From positions 1 to 5,009 of the forward strand of contig CAIUHT010001273.1 in NCBI GenBank assembly GCA_903898975.1: a DNA stretch of 5,009 nt, written 5' to 3'. A model generated the notes under the pieces. It saw nothing but the letters and a program-made list of their open reading frames with translations, had not been told where the DNA came from and searched no databases. The position numbers and the translations under genes were made by a program. Positions 1-5,009 of the stretch are shown piece by piece; the first letter of the stretch is position 1; the number at the start of each line of letters is the position of its first letter. Source of the DNA: an uncultured Planctomycetaceae bacterium. Lineage in GTDB: Bacteria; Planctomycetota; Planctomycetia; Planctomycetales; Planctomycetaceae.

Positions 1-527
1 AGCACCGGCCACGCCGGAAACTCCGGGAACAGGCGCTGCTTCCGCATCTGGACTTCCCGCTCTTCATACGTTTTGAGTTTCACGCCAAAGGCCGGGCTCG
101 CGGGATCGGTCCCTTCGGCCTTGAGGCGTTCGCCATATTGCTCGACCGTGGGTACGTACTCAGAGACCTCCGTGATCGACACGTAGGAATACACAGGCTC
201 GAGGGCCGGCCCGAGCGCCGACGTGCGGAGGGCATGGCGGATCGCCTCCAGCTTCAAGGGATCGAAGTCCATCGCCAGGACGCACAGGTCGGCCTTGTGA
301 CCCGCAACGACCGACGTCAGCAGCCGGGCGGGGGCTCCGGGACGACTCGGGTCGAGAATCGCGCAGGCTTCCGCAGCCGCGGCATCGCGCTCGGCCTCGG
401 TCATCAGGTTCAGCGGCCGCTGTTGAATCTTGTAATAGAGGTGCAGGCAGTGCCACCCATCCTTCATCAGCACCGTGGGCTCGGACAGGGGAGGGGCGGC
501 GTGGGGCGGTCGGGCGGGCGCGTTCAC
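1..527 (-). CDS. chdC: Coproheme decarboxylase / HemQ-like chlorite dismutase family protein (N-terminal part, cut by window edge)
   Basis: Reading the minus strand from the GTG at 527 gives 175 uninterrupted codons running off the window. Residues 20-31 (LMKDGWHCLHLYY-type block), 76-84 (GHKADLCVL) and 112-125 (VYSYVSITEVSEYV) match the order and spacing of the GWFCLH, GQKADLVF and TYSYISVVELSNY blocks of Bacillus-type HemQ. In that family the enzyme converts Fe-coproporphyrin III to protohaem with hydrogen peroxide, the last step of the coproporphyrin-dependent haem pathway, in the cytoplasm. The family's proximal haem His and catalytic Tyr lie in the C-terminal half, beyond the window, so activity cannot be judged. 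The GTG start gives a Pro/Ala-rich leader of about 17 residues before the conserved domain. Alternatives are an in-frame TTG 21 bases upstream, or the ATG at residue 21, which would sit at the domain edge; none has a clear Shine-Dalgarno. Family assignment is firm; the exact substrate and start are less so, because other chlorite-dismutase-superfamily members share these blocks. It is divergent from the propeller gene at 926. Confidence 0.85.
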   Translation of the reverse strand, partial: MNAPARPPHAAPPLSEPTVLMKDGWHCLHLYYKIQQRPLNLMTEAERDAAAAEACAILDPSRPGAPARLLTSVVAGHKADLCVLAMDFDPLKLEAIRHALRTSALGPALEPVYSYVSITEVSEYVPTVEQYGERLKAEGTDPASPAFGVKLKTYEEREVQMRKQRLFPEFPAWPV

Positions 528-577
528 AATCGGGACTCTGGACTTCAATGGACTGGCAGACCTAACACAGCTACCCG

Positions 578-605
578 ATTCTATCGACCCCAGAGGCCAG
601 GGGAA
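578..605 (-). promoter_or_regulatory. Candidate sigma-70-like promoter for the chdC-like gene
   Basis: On the minus strand TAGAAT (578-583) matches five of six bases of the -10 consensus. Sixteen bases upstream, TTCCCC (600-605) is only a poor -35 match (three of six). Transcription from it would begin near 571 and leave a leader of about 44 bases before the GTG at 527. The call rests almost entirely on the -10 hexamer, so confidence is low. Confidence 0.25.
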
Positions 606-858
606 GTGGCTTTTCGAGGGGTTCGCCCGGCTTCTTTGTGGCGCCCGCCCCAAGGCCACTCCTCACCCGCGGGCCCCGACCACTGCCGCTCCTGACACAG
701 GTGGCCTCCAAAGCGCGCAACGTCAAGTATTCGTCGCGCTACCAGGGAGGTCCGCTCAATTGTGGTCAACGGGCCCTGCGGGTTGAACTCAGGCAGCGTG
801 ACCTCAAATCTGTTCATCGCGCTGGCGGACCCCCGCAAATCACCCGTGAGATGACCTG

Positions 859-885
859 TTGACGAGCTCCCCAATTCACTACCCT
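859..885 (+). promoter_or_regulatory. Candidate promoter for the lactonase-family gene
   Basis: TTGACG (859-864) matches five of six bases of the -35 consensus. TACCCT (880-885) follows after 15 bases but matches the -10 consensus at only three positions, and the spacer is shorter than the usual 17. If used, transcription would start near 892, leaving a short leader containing the GAGGA at 912. This is a suggestion only. Confidence 0.25.
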
Positions 886-911
886 CGCCCCCTGCTGCCG
901 TTTTCGCCTCC

Positions 912-916
912 GAGGA
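912..916 (+). promoter_or_regulatory. Shine-Dalgarno GAGGA that fixes the 926 start
   Basis: GAGGA lies nine bases before the ATG at 926, a normal spacing. The same frame is open upstream back to a TGA at 860-862 but contains no ATG, GTG or TTG codon. This site and the absence of alternatives together support 926 as the start. Confidence 0.55.
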
Positions 917-925
917 TTTGTTGCC

Positions 926-2011
926 ATGTTGTCACTGCTGCTGGCCTGCCTGTGGGTCGAGCCTGCCCCTCAGTCAGTTCCACCCGTCCTCCAGCGGCCG
1001 GCCACCACCGTATTTGTTTCGTTCGCGGGTGAAACGCGACTGGCCCGGTTTCGCCAGAACCCCGAAACCGGTGAGCTTTCACCACTCCCCTCGATTCCTC
1101 TCCCGGGTCATGCTGGGGCGCTGCTGGTCAATCGCCAACACACCGTTCTTGTGGCTGCTCTCCGTGAAGAGGGGCGGTTGTGCAGCCTGTCGCTCACCAC
1201 ACCTCAGCCGGAACTGCTCTCCGACGTCCCCGCGGGCGAAGATCCCGCCTACGTCGCGTTCGATCGGGAGGAGCGGTTTCTCTTCACTGCTTACTACGTC
1301 TCAAACAAGGTCACGGTTCACAAAATTGATTCCACCGGCCACCTCTCGGCTGAACCAGTGCAGTCGCTGGCCACCGACCGCTGCGCCCATGGCGTGCAGG
1401 TCGATCGCTCGAATCGCTTTGTGTTCGTCCCGCACACGGCGGCGAATGCGATCTACCAGTTCCGCTTTGACGCTCAGCGCGGTCAACTGGTTCCGAATCA
1501 TCCGCCGGTACTGCAAAGACCCCCGCACACGGGCCCCCGGCACCTGGTGTTTCACCCGCGTCTCCCGGTGGTCTACGTCAACAATGAGCAGGAAAACTCG
1601 GTGTCGTGGTACGCCTGGGAAGATGGAGTCGGCACGCTGCGGTTGCTGGGAACGCGCCCCACTTTACCTGTGGGAGTCGAGATTCCGAATTCGACGGCCG
1701 ATCTCGAACTGCACCCCAGTGGTGAGACCCTCTATTGCGCAAATCGTGGCCACAACAGCCTGGCGCTGTTCGCCGTCGATCGCGGCACGGGAGCACTCCA
1801 GCCTCTCGGGCATCAGCCGACGGAGGCGGTTCCCCGGGAGTTCCACATCACCCCCGATGGGCGGCATCTCTACGTGGCGGGGGAGGGGTCGGGAAAGCTG
1901 GCGGCTTACAAAATCGTGGACCGTGGTCACTTACAACTCGTAGGCACCTACGAGGCGGGAAGACAACCCTTCTGGGTGCTTACTGTTCCAGACCCCGTTC
2001 GCGAACGATAG
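926..2011 (+). CDS. Lactonase-family seven-bladed beta-propeller protein (6-phosphogluconolactonase-like)
   Basis: This 361-residue protein has the repeated blade pattern of the bacterial Pgl/YbhE lactonase family (Pfam Lactonase): a strand, a G/P turn, then 'xLYVANxxxNSxxxFxxDxxTGxL'. Clear blades are at residues 28-51 (TTVFVSFAGETRLARF...TGEL), 107-135, 153-182 (CAHGVQVDRSNRFVFVPH), 203-231 (GPRHLVFHPRLPVVYVNN), 257-291 (LHPSGETLYCANRGHNSLAL) and 303-331 (PREFHITPDGRHLYVAGE). The length is typical of the family. Characterised members hydrolyse 6-phosphogluconolactone in the pentose phosphate pathway, but many paralogues, especially exported ones, have unproven substrates, so the family is secure and the reaction is not. 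The N-terminus (MLSLLLACLW, then a Pro-rich stretch to residue 20) resembles the hydrophobic core of a signal peptide but lacks a basic n-region. It is preceded by a good ribosome binding site. No gene follows closely on the same strand, so it is probably monocistronic. Confidence 0.88.
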   Translation: MLSLLLACLWVEPAPQSVPPVLQRPATTVFVSFAGETRLARFRQNPETGELSPLPSIPLPGHAGALLVNRQHTVLVAALREEGRLCSLSLTTPQPELLSDVPAGEDPAYVAFDREERFLFTAYYVSNKVTVHKIDSTGHLSAEPVQSLATDRCAHGVQVDRSNRFVFVPHTAANAIYQFRFDAQRGQLVPNHPPVLQRPPHTGPRHLVFHPRLPVVYVNNEQENSVSWYAWEDGVGTLRLLGTRPTLPVGVEIPNSTADLELHPSGETLYCANRGHNSLALFAVDRGTGALQPLGHQPTEAVPREFHITPDGRHLYVAGEGSGKLAAYKIVDRGHLQLVGTYEAGRQPFWVLTVPDPVRER

Positions 2012-2103
2012 GCCGACGATCGATCCGTGCCTCGGAACAGAACCAAGGGATCGAACCACAGACCAGTTCAGTCCGCTCAGTTCAACTCCGGTCGAGGGGA
2101 GAC

Positions 2104-2161
2104 AAAAAACGGATAGCCCGACGAACTGGCTTACCTTTCGGCGGAGCCAACAGCGTCGGGC
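2104..2161 (-). terminator. Hairpin plus T-run, probable intrinsic terminator of the zinc-ribbon gene
   Basis: GCCCGACG (2116-2123) and CGTCGGGC (2154-2161) form a perfect 8-bp stem. A nested TGGCT (2127-2131) / AGCCA (2145-2149) pair extends it past a small symmetric internal loop. Read on the minus strand, the hairpin begins 56 bases after the zinc-ribbon stop. It is followed by six unpaired bases and then T6 (2109-2104), so it points to minus-strand termination. The six-base gap before the T-run is not ideal. The plus-strand side has no T-run, so it would serve the lactonase-family gene only as a stem barrier. Confidence 0.5.
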
Positions 2162-2217
2162 GACACGGAAATCGCCAACTCAGGCACTGCCGACTACGGC
2201 ATTTGTGCCCAGGCGGA

Positions 2218-2340
2218 TCAAGGAGTCTGCTTCAGATGGCAGACTTTGCAGCGTACACGGCGGCGAACCAGCGTGCCACATTTCGGGCAACGCTTCGACT
2301 TGCGGGCCTTCACCAACTTCGTGCGCGGGCGGAAAGACAT
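2218..2340 (-). CDS. Small basic zinc-ribbon protein, 40 aa
   Basis: The minus strand from ATG (2340-2338) to TGA (2220-2218) encodes 40 residues. The N-terminal 17 residues contain eight Lys/Arg (MSFRPRTKLVKARKSKR). Then comes CPKCG (Cys18, Cys21), an Arg-rich turn and CKVC (Cys31, Cys34), ending HLKQTP. The CxxC-x9-CxxC arrangement is a classic rubredoxin-knuckle zinc ribbon and has the same spacing as the ribosomal protein L32 zinc ribbon, although the rest of L32 is absent. A small, highly basic zinc ribbon suggests nucleic-acid or ribosome binding; this is inference and no named family is claimed. An in-frame TGA nine bases before the ATG leaves no other upstream start. The Shine-Dalgarno is poor (GAG, five bases before ATG). 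The gene stands alone, convergent with the lactonase-family gene, with a candidate promoter about 70 bases upstream and a terminator-like hairpin downstream. The four ordered Cys and flanking signals argue for a real gene. Confidence 0.72.
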   Translation of the reverse strand: MSFRPRTKLVKARKSKRCPKCGTLVRRRVRCKVCHLKQTP

Positions 2341-2386
2341 GACTACTCAGCTGTGAACCGAACGGGAACAGGCACTCCGGCGGATC

Positions 2387-2403
2387 CATTCCTCCGGGGA
2401 ATG
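2387..2403 (-). promoter_or_regulatory. Hairpin in the predicted 5' leader of the zinc-ribbon gene
   Basis: CATTCC (2387-2392) and GGAATG (2398-2403) pair perfectly around a five-base loop. On the minus strand this stem lies at the predicted 5' end of the transcript. It contains GGAGGA (2395-2390), which directly abuts an out-of-frame ATG and lies about 50 bases from the true start. It may only cap the RNA end; a regulatory role is speculative. Confidence 0.3.
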
Positions 2404-2407
2404 TGGC

Positions 2408-2436
2408 AGCATAGCAGCCGGTCGCATTCCTAACAA
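2408..2436 (-). promoter_or_regulatory. Candidate sigma-70 promoter for the zinc-ribbon gene
   Basis: On the minus strand TTGTTA (2436-2431) and TATGCT (2413-2408) each match the -35 and -10 consensus at four of six positions. They are separated by exactly 17 bases, the optimal spacing. Predicted transcription begins near 2401, giving a leader of about 60 bases. This is the best promoter-like pair in the window and is correctly placed for the 40-codon gene. Confidence 0.42.
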
Positions 2437-2758
2437 GTCGCCCCGGCCTGTTCGAAGTGACACGTCGCCAAACCCCAATTTGCCAACTTTTCGAACTCGC
2501 AGCCTCGGCCACTGAAGTCGCATGGCGTGGGCCCCTCTGCAGCCCCGCGAGTCAGCTCCTCCCCAGTCTGGGGATCGTCAGGCACCTTGATTGTGGCGTT
2601 TTTGAAAGTCGCGTGACTCAGCGCGGGACTGTTCATGCGCGAGGGTTTTCCGTGTGGACCGAACCGGCGTCGGCTCGGAATGTGACGGTTGTTCGTCTTT
2701 TCACGTAAAGAAGTGGTGCTCAACTCAGTCGATGGGACACGCCCTCCCACTGACTGTC

Positions 2759-2784
2759 GGGGGAGATGGCTGGGGGAGATGGCT
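2759..2784. repeat. 13-bp perfect tandem duplication
   Basis: The unit GGGGGAGATGGCT occurs at 2759-2771 and again at 2772-2784, followed by a further GGGG. There are only two copies, with no spacer, in non-coding sequence. It is most simply a replication-slippage duplication. Confidence 0.9.
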
Positions 2785-3041
2785 GGGGCCACCCCGGCGT
2801 TGCCGCATCCCGGGCGGGTGCCAGGCCGCGACTCCTCCCGAATTGGACCCGACAAGCCTGACTCGGGCCGATCCGAATCAACTCGGACCAAGCCGATCAT
2901 TTCCTCAGTCCTGGGATCGCCGGATGCATTTCCGTCCCGTTTCCTTCCCGGCACCGGCCTGTCAGCCCGGGGACCGTGAAACTGACTGGGCCCTGAGCTG
3001 GGGCAGTGAACCGGTGTCTGGCTGAGCCAGGTTCCTGCCGA

Positions 3042-3064
3042 CTCCGGTTGGCCACCAACCGGGG
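3042..3064. repeat. Short strong inverted repeat
   Basis: CCGGTTGG (3044-3051) and CCAACCGG (3055-3062) are perfect complements around a three-base loop. One G-T and one C-G pair can extend the stem to ten pairs. On the plus strand a G-run and an EcoRI-type palindrome (CGAATTCG) follow; there is no T-run on either side, so it is not a canonical terminator. It lies about 240 bases before the methyltransferase start. Confidence 0.6.
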
Positions 3065-3302
3065 GGGAATCGAATTCGCCCCACTTGGGCTTTGATCCTT
3101 CCAGGTACTGGTGTTTTTAGCGTGAGCACCCGTGCGGTCGCTCGCTCGATTCCTGGCTTTCACTCGGTTCCGTGCCATCGACTCACGTGCCCTGCGAACA
3201 GCGGCTCCCCGAGGGCGAAGCGGGCTCACTCTGGGAGAGAAACACCGGCCCGGGTAATCTCCAGCACCACCACCCATCGACCTTCACGCCGCTGCGGTTG
3301 CC

Positions 3303-4130
3303 ATGCCCCTCATCCCGATCGCCTCGCTGGACGACCCGCGACTCGATCCCTACCGCCAACTGAAACACGCTTCCGACGGTGCGAGCGGTTTTCAGCCCCT
3401 GGTCGCCGAGGGGGAGAAACTCGTGCGCAGGCTGCTCGAGAGTCCCTGTCCGATTCATTCCCTGGTGGTGACCCCCGTGGTCTGGGAACGTCTGGCCCCC
3501 GATGTTCCCCAACACCTCCCCGTATACCAGCTGGAGACCCCCGGGGTTTCGCAACTGGTCGGGTTCCCGTTTCATCGCGGGGCGCTGGCCCATGCCGACC
3601 CGCCTCCAGAACCCAGCCTCTCCGATCTGCTGCAGCAGATTCCCGAGGCATCGGGTGGCCTGGTGGTCTGGTGTCCCGAACTGCGGGACCCCACCAACCT
3701 CGGCACCATCATCCGCACGGCTGCCAGCCTGGAAGTCGACTTTCTCGTCGCCGGTCGACAGGGAGTCTGGCCCTTCAGTCGCCGGGTGCTGCGCACGTCG
3801 ATGGGGAGCGTGCTGAAGATTCCCGTGGTCCAGACCGATGATGTGGACCACACCGCGTCGCAATTCCGCGCGGCAGGATTTGAACTGGTCGCCACGGTCC
3901 TGGACGAACAGGCCGAAGATCTGGCCGAACTCGTCCCTCATCCGCGCCGCGTGCTGCTGTTGGGGAACGAGGATGCGGGCCTCGCCGCCGACTGCGTCTC
4001 CCGCTGCGACCGCCGAGTCACCATCCCGATGTCGCACGGCGTTGACTCGCTGAACGTCGCGGTGGCGGCGGGAATTTTCCTGTATCATTGCCACCGCACC
4101 CGCACCGATCGCCAACGGAGTTCTCCCTGA
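3303..4130 (+). CDS. TrmH/SpoU-family RNA 2'-O-ribose methyltransferase
   Basis: This 275-residue protein carries all three SpoU motifs in order: motif 1, LRDPTNLGTIIRTAASL (127-143, with Asn132 and Arg138); motif 2, LLLGNEDAGL (218-227, with Glu223); motif 3, IPMSHGVDSLNVAVAAG (241-257, with Ser249-Leu250-Asn251). These build the trefoil-knotted S-adenosylmethionine site. An N-terminal substrate-binding domain is marked by LVAEGEKLVRRLLES (33-47), as in RlmB/TrmH-like and mitochondrial MRM3-like enzymes that methylate a ribose 2'-OH in rRNA or tRNA. The target nucleotide cannot be read from sequence, so no symbol is given. Length is normal for the family. The start is well bounded: an in-frame TAA lies about 45 bases upstream with no other start codon between, though there is no clear Shine-Dalgarno. 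The stop overlaps the ATG of the carbonic anhydrase gene (TGATG), indicating an operon. Confidence 0.93.
   Translation: MPLIPIASLDDPRLDPYRQLKHASDGASGFQPLVAEGEKLVRRLLESPCPIHSLVVTPVVWERLAPDVPQHLPVYQLETPGVSQLVGFPFHRGALAHADPPPEPSLSDLLQQIPEASGGLVVWCPELRDPTNLGTIIRTAASLEVDFLVAGRQGVWPFSRRVLRTSMGSVLKIPVVQTDDVDHTASQFRAAGFELVATVLDEQAEDLAELVPHPRRVLLLGNEDAGLAADCVSRCDRRVTIPMSHGVDSLNVAVAAGIFLYHCHRTRTDRQRSSP
4117..4120 (+). promoter_or_regulatory. Shine-Dalgarno GGAG that decides the 4130 start
   Basis: GGAG inside the 3' end of the methyltransferase gene lies nine bases before the ATG at 4130. It supports this start over the in-frame ATG at 4088, which would need a 43-base overlap and has no comparable site. 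Confidence 0.55.
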
Positions 4131-4924
4131 TGGCTGCCCCCGATCCCGACCCGCGATTGACTCCTTCCACTTCACCTGCCGCCGGTTCTACGCCTGTTGT
4201 GATGCCCGTCACCGGTGCGGCCTCAATCTCACCCGCTGCACCGGCGTCACCGCCGCTGGCTCAGGCTCGAGTGGGCGGAAGGCCGCTGTCGTTTCCCGTA
4301 CCGTCAGCCGACGAGATCAAGCGCGATTGGCCCCTCTGCGTGGGTGTCCTCCCCTCGCCCCCCAAGGTCCCGTATCCCCACTCGCATTGGGATTGGTCGG
4401 CTCTGCACGCCCGTCCCCAGGTTCCCAGTTCCTGTTTCATCGCGCCCGGCGTCGCGCTGTACGGGCGGGTCCGCCTGGGGGAACGGGTCTCGGTCTGGTA
4501 TGGCTGTGTCTTGCGCGGCGACCAGGAATGGATTGAAATCGGCGACGATTCCAACATCCAGGATGGATCCATTCTCCACGTGGAACACGGTGGTTATCCC
4601 TGTGTGATCGGACAGCGGGTCACCTTGGGCCATCGAGCCATCGTGCATGGATCCATCGTCGGAGATGACGCCCTGATCGGGATTGGTGCGACCGTCCTGA
4701 GTCGCTGTGTCGTCGGGGAAGCGGCGCTCGTCGCGGCCGGCGCGGTGGTCCTGGAGGGAACTCATATTCCCCCCGGGACGCTCTGGGCCGGCTGTCCGGC
4801 CCGCCTCATCCGCCCACTGACCGAGAGCCAGCAGGCCCGGCTGGCGGAAACCTGGAAACACTACGTCAACAATGGGGTCGCCCATCGCCAGGCGGGTATT
4901 GGCCCCAGTTCGCTCTACGCTTGA
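4130..4924 (+). CDS. Gamma-carbonic anhydrase-like protein (left-handed beta-helix) with long N-terminal extension
   Basis: From the ATG at 4130 this protein has 264 residues. Residues 100-225 form hexapeptide-repeat coils typical of gamma-carbonic anhydrases of the YrdA/PaaY/CaiE type: SVWYGCVLRGD (121-131), NIQDGSILH (142-150), VTLGHRAIVHG (164-174), then IGIGATVL, VAAGAVV and LWAGCPARLIRPLTE (218-232). Against Methanosarcina Cam, the zinc ligands His81, His117 and His122 correspond to His150, His168 and His173. Arg59, Asp61, Gln75 and Asp76 correspond to Arg129, Asp131, Gln144 and Asp145, so all metal and shell residues are kept. Members act as trimers, with zinc or iron at subunit interfaces. 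Many YrdA-like proteins show little CO2 hydration, so carbonic anhydrase activity is likely but unproven. About 90 residues precede the helix, the first 60 rich in Pro, Ala, Ser and Thr, far longer than in usual 170-190-residue members. It overlaps the methyltransferase stop by one base and is probably translationally coupled. Confidence 0.9.
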   Translation: MAAPDPDPRLTPSTSPAAGSTPVVMPVTGAASISPAAPASPPLAQARVGGRPLSFPVPSADEIKRDWPLCVGVLPSPPKVPYPHSHWDWSALHARPQVPSSCFIAPGVALYGRVRLGERVSVWYGCVLRGDQEWIEIGDDSNIQDGSILHVEHGGYPCVIGQRVTLGHRAIVHGSIVGDDALIGIGATVLSRCVVGEAALVAAGAVVLEGTHIPPGTLWAGCPARLIRPLTESQQARLAETWKHYVNNGVAHRQAGIGPSSLYA

Positions 4925-5009
4925 TCCGTCCTGTGAGGCGTCCGACGCGTCGCACGATTCTTTGTTGAGGCCCTGGTTCCTGCCGCGAGCTGGCTGACGG
5001 TCACCAGCC

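Larger units (their letters stand above)
528..925. other. Divergent intergenic region, no supported gene
   Basis: This 398-base stretch separates the chdC-like gene (minus) from the propeller gene (plus). It holds the two weak promoter candidates listed separately. Open frames are present on both strands, the longest being 97 codons on the minus strand (581-874). That frame uses AGA, ATA and several CGA codons, has no recognisable domain and no ribosome binding site, and ends inside the candidate -10 box. I see no repeats, RNA gene or strong terminator here. Confidence 0.6.
2437..3302. other. Gene-poor region with no supported gene
   Basis: This stretch of about 870 bases lies between the zinc-ribbon promoter and the methyltransferase gene. 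Frames are open on both strands, as expected in G+C-rich DNA, but none has a recognisable domain, a good ribosome binding site or a sensible amino-acid composition. The least unlikely is a 68-codon minus-strand frame (2430-2636) with four Cys. The region includes a 13-bp tandem duplication and a perfect 8-bp hairpin, listed separately. A TTGATC near 3090 followed by TTTTAG is too weak to call as a promoter for the downstream operon. It could hold leader RNA or decayed sequence; I cannot show either. Confidence 0.55.

Noticed and set aside
581..874. 97-codon minus-strand frame upstream of the chdC-like gene
   Set aside because: Rare codons, no ribosome binding site, no domain; it ends inside the candidate -10 box.
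918..1943. Long plus-strand frame offset from the lactonase-family gene
   Set aside because: It is a frame shadow: Arg/Ser-rich, no domain, and the overlapping frame has clear propeller blades and a ribosome binding site.
2020..2054. 7-bp inverted repeat TCGATCC/GGATCGA just after the lactonase-family stop
   Set aside because: The loop is 21 bases and no T-run follows; too weak for a terminator.
2046..2062. GGTTCGATCCC on the minus strand, like a tRNA T-loop
   Set aside because: The flanking bases do not pair into a 5-bp T-stem, and no acceptor, D or anticodon arm is present at the required distances.
2347..2427. 26-codon leader frame (MRPAAMLPH...) ending just before the zinc-ribbon ATG, in the same frame
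   Set aside because: Its start lies upstream of the predicted transcription start, and it shows no attenuation-type residue run.
2180..2512. 110-codon minus-strand frame overlapping the zinc-ribbon gene
   Set aside because: It overlaps the 40-codon gene in another frame and has no ordered motif. Its internal ATG at 2389 directly abuts GGAGGA, too close for use as a ribosome binding site.
2430..2636. 68-codon minus-strand frame (MNSPALSHATFKN... with four Cys)
   Set aside because: G+C at third positions is compatible with coding, but there is no ribosome binding site, no known motif, and its stop lies in the candidate -35 box. Homologue conservation would be needed to accept it.
3023..3040. 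AGCCAGGTTCCTGCC, similar to the B12-box of cobalamin riboswitches
   Set aside because: It is one base short of the usual box. The other conserved blocks are missing or out of order upstream, and the nearest gene is an RNA methyltransferase 260 bases away.
3183..4175. 330-codon minus-strand frame opposite the methyltransferase
   Set aside because: It is antisense to three intact SpoU motifs, has a low-information composition and no recognisable domain; a typical shadow in G+C-rich DNA.
4304..4885. 193-codon minus-strand frame opposite the carbonic anhydrase
   Set aside because: It is antisense to an intact gamma-carbonic anhydrase with all metal ligands; no domain of its own.
4941..4956. Palindromic CGACGCGTCG after the carbonic anhydrase stop
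   Set aside because: It cannot form a stable stem with a usable loop, and only a weak T-rich stretch follows, so no terminator is called.
4915..5009. Minus-strand open frame of about 30 codons running in from the window end (LVTVSQLAAGTRASTKNRA...)
   Set aside because: It could be the C-terminus of a convergent gene overlapping the carbonic anhydrase by ten bases, but it is too short to judge without sequence beyond 5009.

Overview
This is a G+C-rich bacterial window with four protein genes of recognisable family and one very small gene that is easy to miss. The mix suggests a Gram-negative environmental bacterium, with Planctomycetota the most likely phylum: a chlorite-dismutase-family haem enzyme, a secreted-type lactonase-fold propeller, a SpoU methyltransferase coupled to a gamma-carbonic anhydrase, weak ribosome binding sites and long gene-poor gaps. 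That assignment is an inference from gene content and style; no rRNA or marker protein is present to prove it.

Layout. Positions 1-527 (minus) hold the N-terminal 175 codons of a coproheme decarboxylase-type protein (ChdC/HemQ family), cut by the window edge before its haem-ligand region. Positions 528-925 are a 398-base divergent intergenic region with only weak promoter candidates. Positions 926-2011 (plus) encode a seven-bladed beta-propeller protein of the 6-phosphogluconolactonase-like lactonase family. Positions 2012-3302 are a 1.3-kb gap with no long credible gene. Within it, on the minus strand, lies a 40-residue, strongly basic zinc-ribbon protein (2218-2340), with its own candidate sigma-70 promoter (2408-2436) and a hairpin plus T-run terminator (2104-2161). 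The remaining stretch, 2437-3302, shows only a 13-bp tandem duplication and a short perfect hairpin. Positions 3303-4130 (plus) encode a TrmH/SpoU-family RNA 2'-O-methyltransferase. Its stop overlaps the start of a gamma-carbonic anhydrase-like left-handed beta-helix protein (4130-4924) in a TGATG junction. The last 85 bases hold no supported gene.

The chromosomal genes look like ordinary housekeeping or accessory functions: haem biosynthesis, sugar-lactone chemistry, RNA modification, and CO2/bicarbonate or related metal chemistry. Only the methyltransferase and carbonic anhydrase are clearly a transcriptional pair. No mobile element, CRISPR array, rRNA or convincing tRNA is visible. The most interesting object is the autonomous 40-codon zinc-ribbon gene, whose Cys spacing (CxxC-x9-CxxC) equals that of the ribosomal protein L32 zinc ribbon.
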